Position numbers and translations under genes: made by a program. This document shows, in pieces, positions 1 to 5,279 of a stretch of 7,584 nucleotides of DNA. Below the pieces are notes generated by a model. It was not told the DNA's origin, ran no database searches, and worked only from the letters and a program-made list of their open reading frames with translations. Origin of the DNA: an uncultured Bacteroidota bacterium (GTDB taxonomy: Bacteria > Bacteroidota > Bacteroidia > Chitinophagales > Chitinophagaceae); assembly GCA_903835145.1 (NCBI GenBank), contig CAILMA010000230.1, positions 1 to 7,584 on the forward strand. Reading direction: 5' to 3'. Positions within the stretch are counted from its first letter, which is position 1. Each line of letters starts with the position of its first letter.

Positions 1-953
1 ACTGGACACCTGCTGCGTTCATTCACGAAACAGTAGAAAAAATAAAAAAACAGGCTGAAGGCAAGAAAGTAGTTATGGCGCTGAGCGGCGGTGTGGATAG
101 CACAGTAGCCGCCATGCTCATAAACAGGGCTATTGGCCGCAACCTTTATTGCATTTTTGTAGATAACGGTTTGCTGCGCAAGGGCGAATTTGAGCAGGTA
201 ATGGAAGGCTACAGCCACATAGGCCTCAATACAAAGGGTGTTGACGCAAAAGAACGATTTTATCGTGAACTGAGCGGCGTTACTGACCCTGAACAAAAAC
301 GAAAAATAATAGGCCGTTTGTTCATAGAAGTATTCCATGAGGAGGCTGTAAAGCTTACCGATGTGAGCTTTTTGGGGCAGGGCACTATTTACCCCGATGT
401 AATCGAATCTATGTCGGTACATGGGCCATCGGCTACCATAAAATCGCACCACAATGTAGGCGGGCTGCCTGAAATCATGCACTTGTCATTGATAGAACCG
501 CTACGGGCTTTGTTTAAAGACGAAGTGCGCAGGGTTGGTCGCGAGATGGGCATCGATGATATTTTCATTAGCCGCCACCCATTCCCGGGCCCCGGCCTTG
601 GTATCCGTATACTGGGTGCCATTGACGAGGCTAAGGTAAAAATGCTGCAGGAAGCCGATGCCATATATATACAGCACTTGCGTGACAGTGGTTGGTATCA
701 TAAAGTTTGGCAGGCTGGCGCAATACTACTACCTGTGCAGAGTGTTGGCGTAATGGGAGATGAGCGTACCTACGAATTTACGTGTGCACTGCGTGCAGTA
801 ACTTCAGTTGATGGTATGACGGCGGATTGGAGCCATCTGCCTTATGAGTTGCTTGGTAAGATATCTAATGATATCATTAACCGCGTGCGCGGCATAAACA
901 GAGTGGTGTATGACATCAGCTCAAAACCGCCTGCAACAATAGAGTGGGAATAA
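1..953 (+). CDS. guaA: GMP synthase (glutamine-hydrolysing), C-terminal part, 5'-truncated by window edge
   Basis: GuaA makes GMP from XMP, using ATP and ammonia released from glutamine, the last step of guanine nucleotide synthesis in the cytosol. The reading frame is already open at base 3 ([16 protein letters not shown]), so the gene begins upstream and the ATG at 75 is internal. Visible here are the end of the interdomain linker, the complete ATP-pyrophosphatase domain with its PPi-loop SGGVDS (84-101), the QGTIYPD motif (378-398), KSHHNVGG (441-464), the [10 protein letters not shown] signature of the dimerisation domain (573-602), and the canonical C-terminus KPPATIEWE (924-950) before TAA. 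The N-terminal glutamine amidotransferase domain lies outside the window. The frame is intact with no missing key motif. No terminator hairpin follows, so transcription may continue into the next gene. Identification is essentially certain from these motifs. Confidence 0.98.
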   Translation, partial: WTPAAFIHETVEKIKKQAEGKKVVMALSGGVDSTVAAMLINRAIGRNLYCIFVDNGLLRKGEFEQVMEGYSHIGLNTKGVDAKERFYRELSGVTDPEQKRKIIGRLFIEVFHEEAVKLTDVSFLGQGTIYPDVIESMSVHGPSATIKSHHNVGGLPEIMHLSLIEPLRALFKDEVRRVGREMGIDDIFISRHPFPGPGLGIRILGAIDEAKVKMLQEADAIYIQHLRDSGWYHKVWQAGAILLPVQSVGVMGDERTYEFTCALRAVTSVDGMTADWSHLPYELLGKISNDIINRVRGINRVVYDISSKPPATIEWE

Positions 954-1041
954 ACCCGGAGTAAGAGCAGGGCTGGTAAATATATGCAGCCGTAGCAAAA
1001 TGGAAGTAAATTGATTTTCGCGAATACCCAATGTTAAGCAG

Positions 1042-2508
1042 ATGAGCACTCGTCGTTTCCTTACTATCTTACTTCTTGCTGTGCTTACAGTTAGTGTTTC
1101 TACGCGCACGGAAGCTCAATTCTGGAAAAAGAAATCGAAACGCCACAGCCACAAGGGTAAACACTCAGCTGACAAAACCACGACCGAAAAAAGCGACAGC
1201 ACTCAGTCTGCAAGCTCAAAAACGGACGCGCAGGAAACCAAAAAAAGCCGCGCCGAACGCCGGAAAGAGAAAAAAGAACGCAAAAAACGCGAAAAAGAAG
1301 CCCGGAAAGAGCTAAAAAAGGCGAATAAAAAACACAAAGAGAAAGCGACTGCTTCAAGCACAGGAACGGCTGAACAGGCCCAGCCTGTGGTAATAAAGCA
1401 GTGGTCAGACATTGCATACCCGCCAACGACAAAGAAATCGCACTACAGGGTTGATATTCTTGCGCCGATGTACCTCGATGAGTTGGTGAAAAACGGTTAC
1501 CCTGTTAAGACGATACCCGAAAAAGCCGTGCAGGGGCTGGACTTCTACAAGGGTGTGCAGATAGCTGCTGATACACTGAAAAAGTCGCTTTTTGATATTG
1601 ACATCTATGTACACGATGTATCGAGCCTGCAAGAGTCGACAGAGATGCTCGTGAATAAAAACATGATGGACAGTACCGACCTTATCATTGGTGCGGTGGC
1701 GCTGAAGGACATACCCGCACTCGCGGGCTATGCAAAAAAGAAACAGGTCAATTTCATATCAGTAACTGCGCCCGGAGATGGTGGAGTAAGGGACAATCAG
1801 TACTTCACGATGTTGCAACCGTCAGTGAAAAGTCATTGTGAATGGATAGCAGAAGACCTCAATACCAGGCACGCAAAGCGCAGGGTACTTGTGCTTTACC
1901 GCACCACCATACCGGCCGAGGACGCAGCCGGCAAGTACTTACTCAACGGGGAGTACAAAAACTCACTTAAATCATTGTTGTGTAATGCTGCGCCAAAGAA
2001 AGAAGCCCTTGCCCCGTTCTTTGATACTGCCGGTAAAAATGTTGTGGTAATGCCGATACTCGATACCCGATATGCTGATAGCTTACTTAAAATTCTAAAA
2101 ACGTCCTTCCCTCTTGCTCAGTTTGAAGTGTATGGCATGCCGGGCTGGCCAGCCAGCAGCAGCCTATTAAAATCAGGCGCCAATGTAACAGTGAACCTGT
2201 CGACTCCGTTCATGGCCGATTCAACAGCGGCAATAGCCCGTTATATTGCACAGGTTTTTAAGGCCGAATATGGCGGCAAACCAACGGATATGGTTTACCG
2301 GGGCTACGAGGCAATGTATTGGTATGCCAACATGCTCAAACGCTATGGCACCATATTCAACAAACAATACAGCGATAACGAAACAGCACCCTTCACCCAT
2401 TTCACCGTAAAGCCACAGTGGGACGACAAAACCGGGAATGTTATTTACTTTGAAAACAGGCAGCTGTATCTTAAAGCCTACGAAAATTCGGCAGCGAAAG
2501 CAAAATAG
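1042..2508 (+). CDS. secreted periplasmic-binding-protein-like protein with lysine-rich linker
   Basis: This 488-residue protein starts with a Sec signal peptide: RR at 4-5, a hydrophobic core at about 6-19, and a likely signal peptidase I site after TEA at residue 25. It has no lipobox cysteine. Residues 28-105 are a low-complexity, very basic, partly coiled-coil-like stretch rich in Lys, Arg and Glu. From about residue 134 (HYRVDILAPMYLDELV) to 485 the sequence has the alternating strand/helix pattern of a type 1 periplasmic binding protein, including FYKGVQIAADTL (168-179), the DLIIGAV strand (213-219) and RRVLVLYR (280-287). Related Bacteroidota proteins often carry LysM repeats before such a domain; none is seen here, and the basic linker takes their place. 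A role in cell-wall-associated sensing or binding is inference. Its position 88 nt behind guaA suggests possible co-transcription. The only nearby upstream ATG (1031) runs into a stop after four codons, which supports this start. Confidence 0.85.
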   Translation: MSTRRFLTILLLAVLTVSVSTRTEAQFWKKKSKRHSHKGKHSADKTTTEKSDSTQSASSKTDAQETKKSRAERRKEKKERKKREKEARKELKKANKKHKEKATASSTGTAEQAQPVVIKQWSDIAYPPTTKKSHYRVDILAPMYLDELVKNGYPVKTIPEKAVQGLDFYKGVQIAADTLKKSLFDIDIYVHDVSSLQESTEMLVNKNMMDSTDLIIGAVALKDIPALAGYAKKKQVNFISVTAPGDGGVRDNQYFTMLQPSVKSHCEWIAEDLNTRHAKRRVLVLYRTTIPAEDAAGKYLLNGEYKNSLKSLLCNAAPKKEALAPFFDTAGKNVVVMPILDTRYADSLLKILKTSFPLAQFEVYGMPGWPASSSLLKSGANVTVNLSTPFMADSTAAIARYIAQVFKAEYGGKPTDMVYRGYEAMYWYANMLKRYGTIFNKQYSDNETAPFTHFTVKPQWDDKTGNVIYFENRQLYLKAYENSAAKAK

Positions 2509-2524
2509 TCAGCGCTTAAATCAT

Positions 2525-3580
2525 TTACTCATCCATTGGCTTCGGCACGAATATCTCCGGCAACTCCATACCCCGGGATTTTGATATTTCGTAGTGGCTC
2601 CAATGTTCAATTTCGTTGTCTCCATAAATGATCATCCTTACAGGTATGTCTTTTACATCCATGTCACCCAACACATAGATGCGCTTGCTTTTGGGTATTT
2701 TTTCATACGCTTCTTTTAGTGCCGCCCGTAGTGCAACCGTAGGCGTTGCCAAGTATTGATCATAGATTTCGCTGCAAATTTGACCGGTTGTGGGGCTACC
2801 GTTGACCGCGGCAACCATGTCATCGAACTCTCCTGCTTTATCATTTATGTCAGCAAAATACTTGCAACCTTTTATGGTAAATGTACCCAGGCCATAAATT
2901 TCAACGTGGGAATTTTCAGGCAAAAATGTAAGCACTTTTTTATCATCAACGAATGCCATAAAGCCCGCAACATCAGTGAATATCGGGTTGGGTATTCCGG
3001 AGATGGTGATGGTTCCATCAGCAAATACATTGGAATGGCACAAATAGAAGCCCTCGTCGTTCTTCTTCAAAAAATGAAAGAAATTATCCCCATGCCACTT
3101 GCCTGAGTATCTATCGTTGGCTTTCCGCCATTTCACCGGTTTTCCATTGCCAGACTCGCCCTCTACTACATGCCCAACCTTCCTCACTTTTGCTTCATCG
3201 TGTTGGTAAATGTTGAGCATTGATGGATTAAGCAATTGCACCACTTGCTTTATGTATTCATAGGCCTTTGCCTTGCTTATAAGCCAGCTACAGTCGTCTA
3301 TTGTAAATTGCCCCACCCCATGTATAGAGATATCTTTTCCGTCAGGCACAGTAGTGGCGATCCATCCTGAATTGATTTTCCGCTCTACCTGTTGCAGGTC
3401 TACAAGTTCCCATGCATCTACTCTGCCGTCTTCAAATACCTCAAGATTCGCAAAAAAATATTGTCCTCCATTATTAATAAACGCAGGCAAAAAGCAGCCT
3501 GCTATAGGCTTGGTGCGTTCAATTTTGGTGAAAGCAAGCATATCGGGCTCCGGCATTTTGCCCGTCCATTTTCCAAACAT
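2525..3580 (-). CDS. conserved-looking hypothetical protein with internal domain duplication
   Basis: I do not recognise this 351-residue protein with confidence. It has no signal peptide or membrane segment, so it is probably cytosolic. It contains two diverged copies of a mainly beta module: about residues 40-101 and 177-245. The best-matched stretch is VPDGKDISIHGVGQFTIDDC (78-97) against LPENSHVEIYGLGTFTIKGC (220-239), 8 of 20 identical, and each copy also has a VF-x-DG element (48-52 and 185-189). The C-terminal part (about 290-351) is different: a hydrophilic helix, then RIYVLGDMDVKDIPVRMII (300-318), an acidic, Trp/His-containing segment and a proline-rich end (ELPEIFVPKPMDE). No catalytic signature is evident. 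It begins with ATG 45 nt after the SDR gene on the same strand, so it may be the last gene of a TetR-SDR unit, though a promoter of its own in the gap cannot be excluded. The intact frame, the ordered repeats and the good spacing argue for a real gene. Confidence 0.85.
   Translation of the reverse strand: MFGKWTGKMPEPDMLAFTKIERTKPIAGCFLPAFINNGGQYFFANLEVFEDGRVDAWELVDLQQVERKINSGWIATTVPDGKDISIHGVGQFTIDDCSWLISKAKAYEYIKQVVQLLNPSMLNIYQHDEAKVRKVGHVVEGESGNGKPVKWRKANDRYSGKWHGDNFFHFLKKNDEGFYLCHSNVFADGTITISGIPNPIFTDVAGFMAFVDDKKVLTFLPENSHVEIYGLGTFTIKGCKYFADINDKAGEFDDMVAAVNGSPTTGQICSEIYDQYLATPTVALRAALKEAYEKIPKSKRIYVLGDMDVKDIPVRMIIYGDNEIEHWSHYEISKSRGMELPEIFVPKPMDE
2846..3052 (-). repeat. internal protein repeat, copy 2 (residues about 177-245 of the 351-aa protein)
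   Basis: This is the second copy of the module, with VFADGTI (185-191) and the core G230, G232, F234-I236, C239 matching copy 1. The spacing from VF-x-DG to the core is five residues longer than in copy 1, which indicates a small loop insertion. Confidence 0.65.
3278..3463 (-). repeat. internal protein repeat, copy 1 (residues about 40-101 of the 351-aa protein)
   Basis: This is the first copy of a module repeated inside the hypothetical protein. It shares VFxDG and the G-x-G-x-FTI-x-x-C core (G88, G90, F92-I94, C97) with copy 2, at an offset of 142 residues for the core. The similarity is at protein level only; the DNA is diverged, so the duplication is old. Confidence 0.65.
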
Positions 3581-3625
3581 AGATTCAAACTATTTGCTAA
3601 ACGTAAGGAAAATATTTCAATCCCG

Positions 3626-4441
3626 TCACTTCCTCATCATGCCCAGCATTAGGGAATCAAACATCCGGTCGGTAAGTATTTTTCGCAGGAACAATATTAC
3701 TGCCGCACCCCCAGCCGCGGCATAGCGTGTTTTAGGCCGGTTTGCGTTTATTGCTTTTACTATGTATTTCGCCACCGCCTCAGGCTTCGAGGCCGATTTG
3801 TCCGCGTTAGCCAGCATTTTTATGTGTCTGTTCGCAAGGTCTTTATAAGCTGTGTTGCCAGATACTTTGTAGAGGTGCTCGCGTGCTATCTCGTTCCACT
3901 CCGTAAGTATGGCACCAGGCTCTATAATTACTACATCTATGTTGAATTGTTTCAGCTCCATACGCAGGCTATCGCTTAGTCCCTCAACAGCATACTTGGT
4001 GGCGTGGTACCAGCTACCATGCGGCTCACCTATTTTACCGCCTATCGACGATATGTTTATTATCCTGCCGCTGCGCTGGGTGCGCATGTGGGGCAACACA
4101 AGCTGTGTGAGCCTCGCCAGTCCAAAAATATTCACATCAAACTGGTAGCGCGCTTCTGTCATTGGCACATCTTCAAGTGCGCCATAGGAGCCATAGCCGG
4201 CATTGTTCACCAACACATCTATGCTGCCCTCATTCTTCATTATAGTGGCAATGCCCCGCTGCAGAGATTCGTCGTCGGTTACGTCCATAGCGAGCACCTT
4301 AATCCCGGCAGCCTCCAGGTCTTTCATCCGCTCTACCCGGCGCGCAGCGCCATAAACAATGTTCCCGTTTGCAGCCAGCATCCGCGCTGTTGCATTGCCT
4401 ATACCCGATGAGGCACCTGTTATTAAAATTACTTTTTTCAT
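3626..4441 (-). CDS. short-chain dehydrogenase/reductase (classical SDR family)
   Basis: This is a 271-residue NAD(P)-dependent oxidoreductase with every hallmark of the classical SDR fold: the dinucleotide-binding TGASSGIG (8-15), AMDVTD (51-56), NNAG (79-82), and the catalytic tetrad N104, S132, Y145 and K149 (YHATK). P175-G176 of the cofactor-binding loop is also present. Basic residues right after the second strand (R34, R35) suggest NADP(H) preference. The substrate cannot be read from the sequence; small hydrophobic carbonyls, sterol-like or lipid-like substrates are all possible. The C-terminus (about 238-271) is hydrophobic with basic residues and may close over the active site or touch the membrane. 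The start ATG lies 58 nt behind the TetR gene on the same strand, and a copy of the putative TetR operator sits 25-42 nt upstream of it. This points to substrate- or ligand-induced expression under that repressor, which is inference from arrangement. Confidence 0.95.
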   Translation of the reverse strand: MKKVILITGASSGIGNATARMLAANGNIVYGAARRVERMKDLEAAGIKVLAMDVTDDESLQRGIATIMKNEGSIDVLVNNAGYGSYGALEDVPMTEARYQFDVNIFGLARLTQLVLPHMRTQRSGRIINISSIGGKIGEPHGSWYHATKYAVEGLSDSLRMELKQFNIDVVIIEPGAILTEWNEIAREHLYKVSGNTAYKDLANRHIKMLANADKSASKPEAVAKYIVKAINANRPKTRYAAAGGAAVILFLRKILTDRMFDSLMLGMMRK

Positions 4442-4465
4442 TTCGTTTAGTTTGTTTTTAGATTC

Positions 4466-4483
4466 GATTGAGTAGTCACTCTA
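4466..4483. promoter_or_regulatory. putative TetR operator upstream of the SDR gene
   Basis: GATTGAGTAGTCACTCTA matches the sequence over the TetR gene start at 16 of 18 positions. It contains the inverted repeat GAGT-agtc-ACTC (4470-4481). It lies in the 58-nt gap in front of the SDR start codon. A convincing -7 box (TAnnTTTG) is not visible in this gap, although a TTTTTTG run sits just upstream on the minus strand. Function as an operator is inferred from the duplication and position. Confidence 0.55.
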
Positions 4484-4499
4484 TTATTAAGACAAAAAA

Positions 4500-5081
4500 T
4501 TATTTAAGCATTGCCATGAGCATTTCAAAACCTTGTTCTATTACTTTATTTTGCTCATCATTTGTAAAATCGCTACTGCACAGGTACTGGAAAAGGCCAA
4601 AAATGTGACCCATAACCATGGTTAAAATCAACTCTGGAGGCTTGGGCTTAAAAAAGCCTTCATCAACAGCAAGTTGTATCAGCATCAAGTGGTCCTTTAC
4701 CTGCCCGAGCGTTTCCTCAGGGGAAATACGGGACAGGTATGGCGAGGTTTGAAACTGCTGCAGGAACTGGAATGAAGTTTTATTGGCCAGCGCCCACTGC
4801 ATCGAATTAGTGAAAATGGCCCTGAACTTCCCTGCAAGCGTCGTCTCTGGCAGTACATGCTCTTCCAGATACGTCGACATCTTTTGCTTGATATCAACGT
4901 ACAAAGCGAGCACCAGCTCGTCCTTAGTCTTAAAATAATGAAATAAGGTACCATTAGCTACACCAGCCTGCAGGGCTATTTTGCTCGTAGGTGTGCCGTG
5001 AAAACCATAGGCCACGAAAAGTTCCAGCGCAGCCGAAAGCAGCTCCTTTTCCTTTTCACTATTTCTTGATTGACTAATCAC
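4500..5081 (-). CDS. TetR/AcrR-family transcriptional regulator, GTG start
   Basis: This 193-residue protein has the typical length of a TetR-family repressor. Residues about 9-56 form the DNA-binding domain: helix 1 (EKELLSAALELFVAYGF), then TSKIALQAGVANGTLFHYF (32-50), the helix-turn-helix, followed by the family-typical KTKDEL (51-56). The remainder is a helical ligand-binding and dimerisation domain with no recognisable ligand signature. The first in-frame ATG is at residue 69, after the HTH, and the frame closes upstream at TAA (3 to 5 at 5105-5103), so the GTG at 5081 is the only good start. It is divergent from the peptide synthetase and precedes the SDR gene in the same direction. An operator-like repeat overlaps its start codon, so autorepression is likely. 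Its usual role would be sensing a small hydrophobic molecule and releasing the SDR gene. Confidence 0.95.
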   Translation of the reverse strand: MISQSRNSEKEKELLSAALELFVAYGFHGTPTSKIALQAGVANGTLFHYFKTKDELVLALYVDIKQKMSTYLEEHVLPETTLAGKFRAIFTNSMQWALANKTSFQFLQQFQTSPYLSRISPEETLGQVKDHLMLIQLAVDEGFFKPKPPELILTMVMGHIFGLFQYLCSSDFTNDEQNKVIEQGFEMLMAMLK

Positions 5082-5085
5082 TCTA
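5068..5085. promoter_or_regulatory. putative TetR operator overlapping the repressor's own start
   Basis: GATTGACTAATCACTCTA is 16 of 18 identical to 4466-4483, differing only at the seventh and tenth bases. It spans the GTG start codon (5079-5081) and lies directly downstream of the -7 box. Protein bound here would block transcription start. It is an imperfect dyad (GACTAATCACTC). Confidence 0.55.
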
Positions 5086-5095
5086 CAAATGTAGA
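5082..5095. promoter_or_regulatory. 14-bp dyad TCTACA-AA-TGTAGA over the -7 box
   Basis: A 6-bp perfect inverted repeat with a 2-nt centre. It overlaps the -7 box of the repressor promoter and shares four bases with the operator-like repeat. It may be an additional protein-binding site or simply a by-product of the promoter sequence; no second copy is found in front of the SDR gene. Confidence 0.35.
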
Positions 5096-5116
5096 TAGAT
5101 TTTTAAACTTGCCAAA
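5086..5116 (-). promoter_or_regulatory. Bacteroidota-type promoter of the TetR gene
   Basis: Read on the minus strand, TTTG (5116-5113) is followed after exactly 19 nt by TACATTTG (5093-5086). This fits the known Bacteroidota primary sigma-factor pattern, TTG or TTTG then TAnnTTTG at 17-23 nt spacing. The predicted transcription start falls near 5079-5083, on or beside the GTG start codon. No Shine-Dalgarno sequence is present. Confidence 0.65.
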
Positions 5117-5159
5117 ATTGTTTGGTTCTTTTTCTACTTCGTCAAAAAGTGCATTTACC

Positions 5160-5187
5160 GCCCTTAATATCCAATTATATTGAGGGC
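5160..5187. promoter_or_regulatory. hairpin with 11-bp stem in the divergent intergenic region
   Basis: GCCCTTAATAT (5160-5170) pairs with ATATTGAGGGC (5177-5187) across a 6-nt loop; 10 pairs are Watson-Crick and one is G-T. It lies between two divergent genes and no T-run follows on either strand, so it is not a normal intrinsic terminator for either. It could be an operator dyad or part of the synthetase mRNA leader if transcription begins to its left. Confidence 0.5.
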
Positions 5188-5238
5188 AGATCTATTTCCT
5201 GATGCACGAACACTGATTTCAATCATCCATATTAAGCA

Positions 5239-5276
5239 ACATTAATTCGCTAACTTTACCCTCCTAAAATTAATGT
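5239..5276. repeat. 9-bp perfect inverted repeat just upstream of the synthetase start
   Basis: ACATTAATT (5239-5247) and AATTAATGT (5268-5276) are perfect reverse complements separated by 20 nt. The spacer contains TAACTTTA (5251-5258), one base off the TAnnTTTG -7 pattern, but no TTG is found at the expected distance upstream. The right arm ends three bases before the ATG at 5280. The arms are AT-rich, so chance is possible. Confidence 0.4.
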
Positions 5277-5279
5277 GAA

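Noticed and set aside
1017..1024. Perfect 8-bp palindrome TTCGCGAA between guaA and the next gene
   Set aside because: Short, with no extension and no second copy; no promoter boxes around it.
2756..3106. Plus-strand open frame of 116 codons opposite the unknown 351-residue gene
   Set aside because: The minus-strand frame is three times longer, has ordered internal repeats and fits its neighbours; the plus frame looks like chance.
3581..3625. Possible separate promoter before the unknown 351-residue gene (TAGTTTG or TACGTTTA on the minus strand)
   Set aside because: Neither candidate fits TAnnTTTG fully with a TTG at 17-23 nt, so co-transcription with the SDR gene is the simpler reading.
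5128..5149. CTTTTT...AAAAAG inverted repeat in the divergent intergenic region
   Set aside because: Low-complexity 6-bp arms with a 10-nt loop; pairing is weak and probably accidental.
5273..5278. Minimal ATG-TGA unit just upstream of the synthetase ATG
   Set aside because: Six bases in an AT-rich region are expected by chance; a regulatory start-stop element cannot be supported.
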